Shown: one piece after another, positions 25,134 to 34,200 of the stretch
How positions within the stretch are numbered: the stretch's first letter is position 1
Layout: each line of letters starts with the position of its first letter
DNA from: JBEBGV01 sp040081265
Lineage (GTDB): Bacteria > Acidobacteriota > Vicinamibacteria > Vicinamibacterales > UBA2999
Assembly (NCBI GenBank): GCA_040081265.1
Contig: JBEBGV010000018.1
Span: 13,758-77,757, forward strand
Length of the DNA stretch: 64,000 nt
Reading direction: 5' to 3'
Notes under the pieces: model-generated
What the model was told of the DNA's origin: nothing
The model's input: only the letters and a program-made list of their open reading frames with translations
Database searches by the model: none
Translations under genes and position numbers: made by a program

Positions 25134-26896
25134 ACACAGCAACACGCGTCGTCATCGCACTGCTCCTTGCCGCGCCTCTGGCGTCGGCGCCGTCTGTCGC
25201 CGCGCAGTCTGTGGCATCGCGCGACACGAGCGGGGCCATGCTGAAGGGTCTGTCGACCGGGCAGCAGGTCAAGGTCGAGGGCCGTCGTCTCGAAACCGGC
25301 GCGATGCGGGTGGAACGACTTCGCGCGCGGGACGGCGACGGTCAGGTACGGATTGAAGGCCAGCTGACACAGCTCGAGTCGGGTGGGACCCTGGCGCGAT
25401 TGCTCGACTTCCCCGTCTCGATCGCAGCCGGCGCTCGCGTACTGGACGGCGACCGGATACTCAACGGGCCTTCGGAACTGCACGTTGGCGATCGGGTCGA
25501 GGTGCGCGGCATCCTCATGCCGGACGGCTCGATCAACGCCAACCGTGTTCGCCGGTCGCCGCTCGTGGGCACGCCGCGTGACGAAATCGAAGGGCCGATC
25601 AGCCAGATTTTCAGTGCCACGCGCTTCGAGGTCATCGGCCGACTGATGGTGCTCGATCCAGGGGCGGCCTACGCCGACGAGCGCAGCGGGAATACCACGA
25701 CGTTCGCGGGCACTCTGCGACGCGACGACGATGAGCAGCAGGTCAATGGATTCCGCCTGGGCTCGAGAGCCACTGTGGGGGGGCGTATCGAGGCCGGCTT
25801 CAACGCCAGCGGGGACAAGCCGTTTGTCACCGACCCGGCCCGCGGCAGCGACCTCAACTCGGCCATTCAGGGCGACATCGTGGTGAACCTCGGACCCCGC
25901 GCCATCGCCTACGCCAAGGTGCAGGCGCTGCGGGAGTATCCGGTGGCCGGGGTCGTGTCCGCGACCGGCGATGTGCGCGTCAAGGAGGCCAACCTGCTCG
26001 TGGCGCTGGCTGGACCGGTGGCGCTGCAGGTCGGACGGCTTCGCGTGCGCGATGCCCGCGAGTGGTTCGCCGACGACTACCTGGATGCGGTGCGCGTCAT
26101 GCTGACCGGGGGGCGGACGACCGCGGAGGTCGGCGTCTCATACGGGTTCAACGCCCCTGCTGGCCAGCGGTCGAGAACCGATGAACGTCAGCTGTTCCTG
26201 GCGGCCGCTCACGAATTCTCCGATGCCCTCACCCTGGGACTACGCGTGCTGATGCGCGATGACCGGAACCGGCACGAACGTCCGAACTGGACCTTCGTCG
26301 AAGCATCCGGACAGGTCGACGACATCCGCTATTGGGGAAACGCGGCGGCCCGTCGAGGCAGTAACGCCGCAGGTATCGCGCTTCGCGGTTACGCCTTTGA
26401 TACCGGAGTACTGGTCCGCCCCGGAGGCGGACGGCTCGCGCTGACGGCCAGCTACGCGATGGGTTCGGCCGATCGCAATCCCACCGACCGCATCGATGGC
26501 ACCTTCAAACAGACGGGGCTCGAGGACACGCAGACGCGCATCGCCGGCTTCAAGCGCATCCACAGCTACGGCGACCTGCTCGAACCAGACCTCAGCAACC
26601 TCCGCGTGCTGACGGCCGGCTTCGGATGGCAGTGGACATCTGCGTCGCTCGACGCGGCCTATCACCAGTACCGCCTCGATGCGCCGAGCCGTTCGCCCGG
26701 GTCGGCGGCCTTCCCGTTGACCCCGGCTCGTGGCACCGGCAATCTCGGGCGCGAGGTTGATCTCCTGATGACCAGGCGACTGCGCGGCGGCATCGACCTG
26801 TCCTTTGTCGGCGGCTTCTATCTGCCCGCGGCCGTGTCGGCCGCACGACCCACACCGCTGTTCTTCTGGCGGCCGGAAATTCAGATCTCGTTCTGA
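25130..26896 (+). CDS. Outer-membrane beta-barrel protein with DUF5666-like N-terminal domains
   Basis: 588 aa from ATG 25130, overlapping the preceding stop (ATGA). Signal peptide MNTATRVVIALLLAAPL up to VAAQS. Residues 45-230 show two OB-fold-like repeats (GQQVKVEGRRLETG, GDRVEVRGILMPDGSINANRV, IEGPISQIFSATRFEVIGR) as in DUF5666 proteins. From about 235 the pattern is beta-barrel, ending RPEIQISF with a terminal Phe. It might be the outer-membrane exit or anchor for the operon's glycan. The 3' end overlaps the convergent GT9-like gene by 16 bp. Confidence 0.75.
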   Translation: MNTATRVVIALLLAAPLASAPSVAAQSVASRDTSGAMLKGLSTGQQVKVEGRRLETGAMRVERLRARDGDGQVRIEGQLTQLESGGTLARLLDFPVSIAAGARVLDGDRILNGPSELHVGDRVEVRGILMPDGSINANRVRRSPLVGTPRDEIEGPISQIFSATRFEVIGRLMVLDPGAAYADERSGNTTTFAGTLRRDDDEQQVNGFRLGSRATVGGRIEAGFNASGDKPFVTDPARGSDLNSAIQGDIVVNLGPRAIAYAKVQALREYPVAGVVSATGDVRVKEANLLVALAGPVALQVGRLRVRDAREWFADDYLDAVRVMLTGGRTTAEVGVSYGFNAPAGQRSRTDERQLFLAAAHEFSDALTLGLRVLMRDDRNRHERPNWTFVEASGQVDDIRYWGNAAARRGSNAAGIALRGYAFDTGVLVRPGGGRLALTASYAMGSADRNPTDRIDGTFKQTGLEDTQTRIAGFKRIHSYGDLLEPDLSNLRVLTAGFGWQWTSASLDAAYHQYRLDAPSRSPGSAAFPLTPARGTGNLGREVDLLMTRRLRGGIDLSFVGGFYLPAAVSAARPTPLFFWRPEIQISF

Positions 26897-27885
26897 GCCG
26901 TCGCCGAGGCGACAGGTCGAGGCACGGCTGGAGGCACGGCGATGGCGCCGCCGTCGATGTAGAGCTCGATACGGCGTATCACCTCATCGGCGGTGATGAG
27001 GTCCATGCACCGGGGCAGCGTGCCCACGACGTCGACGCACAGCTCCTCAGGACGATCCTTGCTGTCGCCGTCACCGAGTGGCAGCGTCCGTGACTTCCAG
27101 CAGCCACCGTTGTCGCAGCACTTCAGGGCGCCGACCGTGTGAATGAACTGATGATGGGGGTACGCGGTGAAGTGCGGTGGCTCGCGACCCCCGGCGACCA
27201 CCACACAAGGCCGGTTCTTCGGCATGCCCGGGGCCACTTCGACGGCGGCGGCCAGGTGCATCAAGAGACTGACGGCCGAGATGGCGCCTTGCGCGTGGTA
27301 CATCAGCCGGATCAACTGCCTGAGATCGGTCTGCCCGCGCAGGTCGATCACGCCGTCGAGCCCCGGGTGATGGTGGTGCATCTCCCCCACCTGCACGAAG
27401 TCGATCCGACCGCGGAAGTGGTCGACGACACGCTGATACCGCTCGTGACTCCACCACTTGATGGTGTAGTCGAACTTCCCGCCCGAGGTCAGCAGCCAGA
27501 TGGGGGCGAGGCTGCGACGCTGTTCGTCAAACTGCGCAAACCACGCCTTCTCCTGTTCGGAGATGTAGACATCGCCCTTGAAGGCGGTCACACGGATCTG
27601 CAAGGACAGCTGTTCGTTCAGGTACTCCACGAATCCGCTCAGGAAGTGCACCGGTTCGGTGTTACTCCGGTGAATCAGCGGATAGTGGCAGTCGATGACC
27701 TCGACCTCTGAGTCATCTTCGTGAAGCGGGGTCAGCAGCGGGTTGTGTTCCCACAGCGCAGGTGACGAGGTCCGCACGTCGACGGCGAACTGACCTGGGT
27801 AGGCGCGGTGCAGATCGCGCACCGCCGCGGTCAGCATGACGATGTCGCCAGGGGATTGAAAGTTGCGAAGAATCAGCTTCCGCAT
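26881..27885 (-). CDS. GT9/heptosyltransferase-like glycosyltransferase
   Basis: 334 aa from ATG 27885 (MRKLILRNFQSPGDIVMLTA); the frame continues upstream but lacks a typical fold start. The N-terminal NFQSPGDIVMLTAAVRDL resembles the GDxxxxTP loop of ADP-heptose:LPS transferases, and the C-terminal half has the GGKFDYTIKWW and GAISAVSLLMHLAA donor-site pattern (normally S-x-D-T/S-G-x-x-H). A cysteine-rich segment (KCCDNGGCWKS) near the end recurs in this subgroup. Convergent with the glycan operon and divergent from the first receptor kinase. Confidence 0.75.
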   Translation of the reverse strand: MRKLILRNFQSPGDIVMLTAAVRDLHRAYPGQFAVDVRTSSPALWEHNPLLTPLHEDDSEVEVIDCHYPLIHRSNTEPVHFLSGFVEYLNEQLSLQIRVTAFKGDVYISEQEKAWFAQFDEQRRSLAPIWLLTSGGKFDYTIKWWSHERYQRVVDHFRGRIDFVQVGEMHHHHPGLDGVIDLRGQTDLRQLIRLMYHAQGAISAVSLLMHLAAAVEVAPGMPKNRPCVVVAGGREPPHFTAYPHHQFIHTVGALKCCDNGGCWKSRTLPLGDGDSKDRPEELCVDVVGTLPRCMDLITADEVIRRIELYIDGGAIAVPPAVPRPVASATAQNEI

Positions 27886-28007
27886 GGGACCGTGGCTGGG
27901 GAGTGCCCGCGTGCACTCATGGTCGAGTATATGCCGGCCATGTGCTGACGGACCTGTCGCCTGGCCCGTGGATGTTCTGCCCTCACCTATAATCCGGACG
28001 GCGACGC

Positions 28008-30665
28008 GTGACACTGACCCCCGGCACCCGCATCGGTCCCTACCTCGTTGACGTGTTGATCGGCGTTGGCGGCATGGGCGAGGTCTATCGCGCCACCGAC
28101 ACCCGTCTCAAACGTCTGGCTGCCATCAAAGTGTTGCCGGAGGCCGTGGCGGCCGATGCGGAGCGGCTGGCGCGCTTCCAGCGTGAAGCGGAAGTGCTCG
28201 CGTCGTTGAACCATCCAAATATCGCCGCGGTCTACGGGCTCGAGGAGGAAGCGGGCGTCAAAGCCATTGCGATGGAGCTGGTCGATGGCGAGTCGCTCGC
28301 CGACCGCTTGAGCCGCGGTGCGCTCACCGTGCCCGAGGTCCTCCAGATGGCGCGGCAGATTGCCGCAGCGCTCGAGGCGGCACACGATCAGGGCATCATC
28401 CATCGCGACCTCAAGCCTGCGAACATCAAGGTCACCCGAGACGGCACCATCAAAGTGCTCGACTTCGGACTCGCGAAGGTCGTGGAATCCGTCTCCGCCC
28501 AGCCGCAGGCGTCGGAGGCGCCCACCCTGACCTCGCCGATGCTCCTCACGGGTGCCGGTGTCATCCTGGGCACCGCCGCCTACATGAGCCCTGAACAGGC
28601 GCGAGGAGGCCCGCTCGACCGACGAACTGACCTGTGGTCGTTTGGCGCAGTGGTCTTCGAACTCCTGACGAGGCGCCGGGCCTTTGCGGGCGACTCCACG
28701 CAGGACGCGCTGGCTGCCGTGCTGGCCAAGGACCCGGAGTGGGAGACGTTGCCCGACGAGGTGCCAGACGGCGTACGTCGCCTGCTGCGCCGTTGCCTCG
28801 AGAAGGATCGACGGCATCGCCTCGATTCGGCCAGGGTGGTTCGGTGGGAGCTGGATGACGCACTGCAGTCGCCGACCGGAAACGCGGCTTCACCGACACT
28901 GCCGCCCGCGCGCTCCATGGCACCGCTCTGGGCAGCGTTGGGCGTGGCGGTGCTGGCTGCAGGACTTCTCTCGGTGCCAGCCGTTCAGCATCTGCGGGAG
29001 CAGCCGTCAGAGGTAGGCCTGGAGACGCGGACCGACATCGTGACTCCGGATTCGACGGACCCGCTGTCGTTGGCGCTGTCACCGGACGCTCATGCACTCG
29101 CCTTCGTGGCGGGGGCGGACGGGGAATCCGCCCTCTGGGTGCGTGACCTGGGCGAGGCCGAGGCGCGTCCCCTGCCAGGCACGGAGGGCGCAGCGTATCC
29201 GTTCTGGGCACCTGACGGGCGCTCGCTGGGGTTCTTCGCCGAAGGACAGCTCAAGCGGGTTGAGGTCACCGGAGGCGCACCTCCACAGACGCTCACGTCC
29301 ACCGGTGCGGTGGCTCGCGGCGGCACGTGGAATCGAGACAACGTCGTGCTGTTCGCTCCGAGCGGCGCCGGGCCGCTGTTTCGGTTGACGAGTTCGGGCG
29401 GCGAGGTCGCACAGGTCTCGACGCTGGCTCCCGGGCAAGCTGGTCACCGCTTCCCCCAGTTCCTGCCCGACGGCCGACGATTCCTGTTCTATGCCGTCGG
29501 GCGAGACGAGGCCGGCGGCATCTTCATTGGCTCGCTCGACTCGGCAGACACCGTGCGCGTGACGCCGGCCGAAACAGCGGGCTTCTTCCTCTCACCTGGG
29601 TGGCTGCTGTGGGTCCGCGGGGGGGCGCTCGTCGCGCAGCGGCTGGACGTGGATCGAGGCACCCTCCTTGGGGAGCTGGTCACGGTCTCCAACGAGGTGG
29701 CAACGGATGCGCCCGAGCGCTTCGCCGGCGTGAGCGTTTCAGCGGCCGGCGGGGTGGCCTACCGTGGGGGAGCCGGCTTGCGTCAGCAGTTGCAGTGGCT
29801 CGATCGAATCGGCCGAACCCTTGGCACGCTGGGAGAGCCCCGCAGCGGTCAAACCTTACAGTCACAGACAATCGCACCCGACGGCCGGCGGGTGGCGGTG
29901 TCGCTCACCGCGCAGGGGAATCAGGACATCTGGATCATGGAGGATGCGAGGACGCGCCGCCTGACCTTCGACTCCGGCGTGGACCGCTTTCCCGTCTGGT
30001 CCTTCGACGGCAGGCAGATAGCGTTCACATCGGACCGGACCGGGCAGAGCGACATCTACGTCACCGGGTCCGCAGGTGGAGGCACAGAGCAGTTGCTCGT
30101 CGCCTCCGCTCAGTACAAGAACGCAACCGACTGGTCGCGCGACGGTCGGTACTTGCTCTACCAGAGTCAGGCGGAAGCCTCACGTGGGGGGTTCGACATA
30201 TGGGTGCAGCCCCTGTCTGGCGGCGCACCGCCGTGGCCGCTCCTGCAAACTCCGGCAGCTGAGACCAACGGTAAGTTCTCCCCCGATGGGCGCTGGGTCG
30301 CGTACACGTCCAACGAGTCGGGCCGTCGAGAGGTCTACGTTCGGCCGTTTGCGTCGGACGGCCCGTCTGCCGCTGTCGGCCAGTGGCAGATTTCTAATGC
30401 AGGGGGCGAGAATCCTTCGTGGGCACCGGATGGCCGCGAGTTGTACTTCCTCAATCCGGCACGCGAGATGATGGCTGCGCCGATTGCTGGTCTCGGCGAC
30501 GCCCTCGAGCACGGTCAACCCACGATGTTGTTCCGGGCACCACTGAGTGGAGTGAACAACTCGTTCAAGGTCTCCGTGGACGGTCGTTTCCTCTTCCTCA
30601 CGACGCTGGAGGATGACACGCCGCCGATTCGGCTGATCCAGCACTGGACGGCCGGACAGCCCTGA
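28008..30665 (+). CDS. Receptor-like Ser/Thr kinase with TolB/WD40-type propeller
   Basis: 885 aa, start GTG 28008. PknB-type kinase: GVGGMGEVY glycine loop, AAIKVL lysine, HRDLKPANIK catalytic loop, DFGLAK, and activation segment ending TAAYMSPEQ. A single membrane helix lies near residue 305-325 (LWAALGVAVLAAGLLSV). The outside part (about 345-885) is a propeller of repeated LSPDAH-LAF, WAPDGRSLGF, FSPDGRWVAYTSNESG blades. This layout is typical of Acidobacteriota. Signal and substrates are unknown. A 9-bp-stem hairpin follows the stop. Confidence 0.92.
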   Translation: MTLTPGTRIGPYLVDVLIGVGGMGEVYRATDTRLKRLAAIKVLPEAVAADAERLARFQREAEVLASLNHPNIAAVYGLEEEAGVKAIAMELVDGESLADRLSRGALTVPEVLQMARQIAAALEAAHDQGIIHRDLKPANIKVTRDGTIKVLDFGLAKVVESVSAQPQASEAPTLTSPMLLTGAGVILGTAAYMSPEQARGGPLDRRTDLWSFGAVVFELLTRRRAFAGDSTQDALAAVLAKDPEWETLPDEVPDGVRRLLRRCLEKDRRHRLDSARVVRWELDDALQSPTGNAASPTLPPARSMAPLWAALGVAVLAAGLLSVPAVQHLREQPSEVGLETRTDIVTPDSTDPLSLALSPDAHALAFVAGADGESALWVRDLGEAEARPLPGTEGAAYPFWAPDGRSLGFFAEGQLKRVEVTGGAPPQTLTSTGAVARGGTWNRDNVVLFAPSGAGPLFRLTSSGGEVAQVSTLAPGQAGHRFPQFLPDGRRFLFYAVGRDEAGGIFIGSLDSADTVRVTPAETAGFFLSPGWLLWVRGGALVAQRLDVDRGTLLGELVTVSNEVATDAPERFAGVSVSAAGGVAYRGGAGLRQQLQWLDRIGRTLGTLGEPRSGQTLQSQTIAPDGRRVAVSLTAQGNQDIWIMEDARTRRLTFDSGVDRFPVWSFDGRQIAFTSDRTGQSDIYVTGSAGGGTEQLLVASAQYKNATDWSRDGRYLLYQSQAEASRGGFDIWVQPLSGGAPPWPLLQTPAAETNGKFSPDGRWVAYTSNESGRREVYVRPFASDGPSAAVGQWQISNAGGENPSWAPDGRELYFLNPAREMMAAPIAGLGDALEHGQPTMLFRAPLSGVNNSFKVSVDGRFLFLTTLEDDTPPIRLIQHWTAGQP

Positions 30666-30680
30666 GGCGGGCGTCTGAGC

Positions 30681-30703
30681 GGCACGTCACGCCTTGACGT
30701 GCC
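30681..30703. terminator. Hairpin after the first receptor kinase
   Basis: GGCACGTCA and TGACGTGCC form a perfect 9-bp stem with loop CGCCT, starting 15 bp after the kinase stop. No T-run follows, so termination would be Rho-assisted or imperfect. The rest of the gap to 30,877 shows nothing I can name. Confidence 0.45.
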
Positions 30704-30877
30704 TGACTCGCTGAGCGACGCCAGGGGCGCGCGGGAACTTCGCGTCACACGTCAGCACCTCGGCCCCGGCCCTTCGCCGGAGGATGCCTCCCACCGTTCG
30801 CTGAGTTCCGCCCACCGCAGAGGGCCTAGTGCTGCGACCTCGGCTGGCCGGAGAGGGAGAAGGCGGGATTGGCCAAA

Positions 30878-31000
30878 TCAGACGCGATGGCCACCTTCGC
30901 GGGACTTCCTGACGCGCTCACGCTCAGCCAGGAAATCCCACAGCCCGATTGCCAGGCTGACAACGATGATGGCAATGAAGAGCGCAGCGACACCACTCAC
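30878..31000 (-). CDS. 40-aa single-pass membrane protein
   Basis: Start GTG 31000 with AGGAGG seven bases upstream, inside the end of the 64-aa gene. Sequence is one hydrophobic helix (ALFIAIIVVSLAIGLWDFL) followed by a basic tail (AERERVRKSREGGHRV). Too short for normal gene calling, but the ribosome site and tight coupling make it credible. Function unknown. Confidence 0.55.
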   Translation of the reverse strand: MSGVAALFIAIIVVSLAIGLWDFLAERERVRKSREGGHRV

Positions 31001-31002
31001 GG

Positions 31003-31197
31003 CTACCTCCTCCGCGCGAAATACAAGGCGAGACCGCCCAGCACCATCCAGAGGACAAACCCGATCGCGATCAACCACCACGATACCGGGCCGTTGCCGA
31101 TGAACTGCCCGAATACGAGCGCGCCCACCGCGACGTTCGCCACATCGGGCAGCTTGTCGATGAGGACAACGCGCTGCTCGTCGGTGAATCCTACCAT
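31003..31197 (-). CDS. 64-aa small membrane protein
   Basis: ATG 31197; GGAGG lies about 11 bases upstream. A cytoplasmic start (VGFTDEQRVVLIDKLPDV) leads to two helices (ANVAVGALVFGQFIG and WWLIAIGFVLWMVLGGLAL) and a basic end FARRR. Its last codons carry the ribosome site of the 40-aa gene, so they form a pair. It is divergent from the second receptor kinase (154-bp gap). Function unknown; two-helix membrane proteins of this size occur widely as uncharacterised proteins. Confidence 0.6.
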   Translation of the reverse strand: MVGFTDEQRVVLIDKLPDVANVAVGALVFGQFIGNGPVSWWLIAIGFVLWMVLGGLALYFARRR

Positions 31198-31351
31198 CGT
31201 CGTCTGCGCGCCTCCGTTCGTCGACGAAGCGAGCGGCGTGCCATGCGCGGACGTTTCCCGAACGCACGGCGGATGGCTCGAGTCCTTCGTCGAGATCGGC
31301 CAATCCTCGACGTCGACCAGCGGCGGATGTGGCAGAATCTGCGCGTATCCG

Positions 31352-34108
31352 GTGGCCCTGACTTCTGGCACACGCATCGGCGTCTACGAGATCACCGCCA
31401 AGATCGGCGAAGGAGGCATGGGCGAGGTGTATCGAGCCCACGACACCAGGCTGGGTCGCGATGTCGCATTGAAGGTGCTGCCCGACGCGCTGGCGAGCGA
31501 CCCCGAGCGCGTCGCGCGTTTTGAACGCGAAGCCCGCACCCTGGCCGCGCTCAATCATCCGCACATCGCACAGATTCACGGGTTCGAGCACGAGGGTCCG
31601 GTGCGCGCGCTCGTGATGGAGCTGGTCGAGGGGCCGACCCTGGCGGATCTCCTCGTACGCAGGGTGGGTCCGGCAGGACCCGCCGGTCTCCCGCTCGAGG
31701 ACGCCCTCGCCATCGCGACGCAGATCGCCGGGGCGCTCGAGGCCGCGCACGAGCAAGGCATCGTCCACCGCGATCTCAAACCCGCCAACATCAAGGTGCG
31801 CGACGACGGCACCGTGAAGGTGCTCGATTTCGGCCTCGCCAAAGCAATGGATCCACACGCCGGGTCTAAAGACCCGGCCTACGTACCGCTCTCCCAGTCG
31901 CCCACCATTACCTCCCCCGCCCTGCTGACCGGCGCCGGGATGATCCTCGGCACCGCCGCGTACATGAGCCCGGAACAAGCGAAGGGCCGGCCCGCGGACG
32001 CGCGCAGCGACATCTGGGCGTTCGGCGTTGTGCTCTTCGAGATGCTCAGCGGCCGACGGGCGTTCGAGGGCGAGGACGTCGCCGACACGATCGCCCACGT
32101 GCTGACGAAGGAACCCGCGTGGGAGGCGCTCCCGCCAGCGACGCCGGCCGCCCTGCGGCGGCTGTTGCGCAAGTGCCTGGAGCGCAACCCCGCCGGACGG
32201 CTTCGCCACATCGCCGACGTACGGTTCGACCTGGCGGAGGCCGCGACGGAGCCGACTACGTCCCCGGGGTCGCCCATGCACCAGGCCGACATCGTCGCGC
32301 GCGGCTTCACGGCACGCCACGCGGTCCTCGCGGGTGGGTTGGCCGTGCTCGCGGCGGTGGTGTCTGTGGCGGCCACGCTCTACCTCCGTCCGGCGGCCGA
32401 GCCACCGCCAGAAGTCCAGTTCGATATTCCGGCGACCGGCACGTCCCCGTTCATCTCGATGTCGCCAGACGGGCGCATGATTGCCTATACCAGTCAGGAC
32501 GGCGTAGGGCCCCAGTTGTGGGTCCGGTCGCTCGACGCCCGTGAGGCGCGGGTGCTGCCCGGTACAGAGGGCGCGAATATCCCCGATTGGTCGCCGGACA
32601 GCCGAGAGATCCTGTTCAACGCCGACCAGAAGCTCAAGAAGATCAACGTCGCTGGAGGGCCACCGCAGACACTCACGTCACTGCTTCCAGGCAACTATCA
32701 ACGCGCCACCTGGAGTCGTGACGGCGTGATTGTCTACTCAAATGCCGGCCGGCTCTTTCGGGTGTCGGCTGACGGCGGTGACGCTGTGCAGATCGCCGCG
32801 CCAGACGGCGCGCAGGAGGAGATCTTCTACGCCACGCCGTGGTTTCTGCCAGACGGTCGGCGGTTCTTCTACACTGCGTGGAGCGCGAATCCAGACAATC
32901 GGGTCATCTACGTGGCCTCACTTGATTCGAACGAGCGAACGAGGCTGATGCCGGCGCAGGGCAAGGTGCAATACGTGGCATCCGGGCATGTGGTGTTCAT
33001 ACGGGACGGGACCCTCATGGCACAGCCGTTCGATCCGGCATCGCTCGCCTTTCGTGGCGATGCCGTGCCTCTTGTCGATCAAGTCAGATACATCGCTTCG
33101 AGCGGGCAAGCCTGGTTCCACGTGTCCGACGAAGGCTCCCTGACCTATCGCAGGCCGTCCGCCGTAGGCGACGCCGGGGCCGCGCGGGAACTCGTGTGGT
33201 TCGATCGCGCGGGCAGGAAGGGCGACCCGCTCGGGCCTGCGGTGAACACCCTCAACGTGTCGCTGTCTCCGGATGGGTCACGAGTCGTTTCGCACGAAGG
33301 GACAGACGTTGGCCCGGCCGATGTCTGGGTCTACGAGATCGAGCGGAGCGTTCGCTCGCGCCTGACGACCGAGGCCCTGTTCGAGGGATGGGGCGTCTGG
33401 TCTCCGGACGGGACCGCGCTTGCGTTCGCTGCGGTTCGCGGCGGCAGTCTGGGTCTGTTCAAGAAGACGTCCGACGGGGCCGGTGCTGAACAACGTTTAT
33501 TGGCAGGGGAGCCTGCCAGCGTTCTCACGCCACGCGACTGGTCGGGCACGGCGGGCGCGATCCTGTTCGACCGAGCGACCGGGGGTGGGGCCAGTTTGTC
33601 GGGGCAGCGAGATCTCTGGGTTCTGCCCACAACATCAGACGGTAAAGCCTCGGCGTACCTCGCGTCCGCGTTCGATGAAGGGCAGGGAATATTCTCGCCG
33701 AACGGCCGGTTCGTCGCCTACACCTCGAACGAGTCTGGCGCGTACGAGGTGTTCGTGCGCCCTTATCCGGATGCGTCGAGCGGCAGGTGGCAGATCTCGA
33801 CAGGCGGTGGACGGATGCCTAGGTGGCGTCGGGACGGGAAGGAGCTGTATTTCCTGGACGGAGACAGTCGCCTGAACGCCGTTTCAGTCGTGACCGACAG
33901 CGAATTCCGAGTGGGCACGACCACGTCGCTATTCTCTGCTCCGTTGGTCCAATTGGGCGTGCCTCAGAACCGTCCCTATGACGTCTCTGCCGACGGGCAG
34001 CGCTTCCTGCTCTCGGTTCCTCTTGCGACTCAGACACCCGCTGACGCTCCGAACATCGACCCCATCACCGTGGTCCTCAACTGGACGAACCGGCTGGGAC
34101 GTCGATAG
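31352..34108 (+). CDS. Receptor-like Ser/Thr kinase with TolB/WD40-type propeller (paralogue)
   Basis: 918 aa from GTG 31352 (VALTSGTRIGVYEI), matching the paralogue's start; upstream codons lack conserved sequence. Kinase motifs: GEGGMGEVY, VALKVL, HRDLKPANIK, DFGLAK, TAAYMSPEQ. The activation segment is several residues longer than the paralogue's at residues 169-179, exactly where a REP-like palindrome (31,856-31,887) sits. Helix near 325-350 (LAGGLAVLAAVVSVAATLYL), then propeller blades (SPDGRMIAYTSQDG, WSPDSREILF, FSPNGRFVAYTSNESG). A short GC hairpin follows the stop. Confidence 0.92.
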   Translation: MALTSGTRIGVYEITAKIGEGGMGEVYRAHDTRLGRDVALKVLPDALASDPERVARFEREARTLAALNHPHIAQIHGFEHEGPVRALVMELVEGPTLADLLVRRVGPAGPAGLPLEDALAIATQIAGALEAAHEQGIVHRDLKPANIKVRDDGTVKVLDFGLAKAMDPHAGSKDPAYVPLSQSPTITSPALLTGAGMILGTAAYMSPEQAKGRPADARSDIWAFGVVLFEMLSGRRAFEGEDVADTIAHVLTKEPAWEALPPATPAALRRLLRKCLERNPAGRLRHIADVRFDLAEAATEPTTSPGSPMHQADIVARGFTARHAVLAGGLAVLAAVVSVAATLYLRPAAEPPPEVQFDIPATGTSPFISMSPDGRMIAYTSQDGVGPQLWVRSLDAREARVLPGTEGANIPDWSPDSREILFNADQKLKKINVAGGPPQTLTSLLPGNYQRATWSRDGVIVYSNAGRLFRVSADGGDAVQIAAPDGAQEEIFYATPWFLPDGRRFFYTAWSANPDNRVIYVASLDSNERTRLMPAQGKVQYVASGHVVFIRDGTLMAQPFDPASLAFRGDAVPLVDQVRYIASSGQAWFHVSDEGSLTYRRPSAVGDAGAARELVWFDRAGRKGDPLGPAVNTLNVSLSPDGSRVVSHEGTDVGPADVWVYEIERSVRSRLTTEALFEGWGVWSPDGTALAFAAVRGGSLGLFKKTSDGAGAEQRLLAGEPASVLTPRDWSGTAGAILFDRATGGGASLSGQRDLWVLPTTSDGKASAYLASAFDEGQGIFSPNGRFVAYTSNESGAYEVFVRPYPDASSGRWQISTGGGRMPRWRRDGKELYFLDGDSRLNAVSVVTDSEFRVGTTTSLFSAPLVQLGVPQNRPYDVSADGQRFLLSVPLATQTPADAPNIDPITVVLNWTNRLGRR
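31856..31887. repeat. REP-like palindrome inside the kinase gene
   Basis: CACGCCGGGTC, TAAA, GACCCGGCCTACGTACC. The same two arms occur in reverse complement at 41,624-41,656 with a different loop. It is in frame and encodes part of the activation segment (HAGSKDPAYVP). One intergenic and one intragenic copy point to a dispersed element. Confidence 0.7.
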
Positions 34109-34110
34109 TG

Positions 34111-34126
34111 GCGGGGCATTCCCCGC
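34111..34126. terminator. Short GC hairpin after the second receptor kinase
   Basis: GCGGGG-CATT-CCCCGC begins two bases after the stop codon. Six-bp stem without a T-run; possible terminator shared with the convergent CotH gene. Confidence 0.4.
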
Positions 34127-34200
34127 GGTGTACGGCCAGGCCCAGGAGATAGGCGTCGGTCACCTGCGTGGATGACATTCGCATCACGCTGACGACCGCA

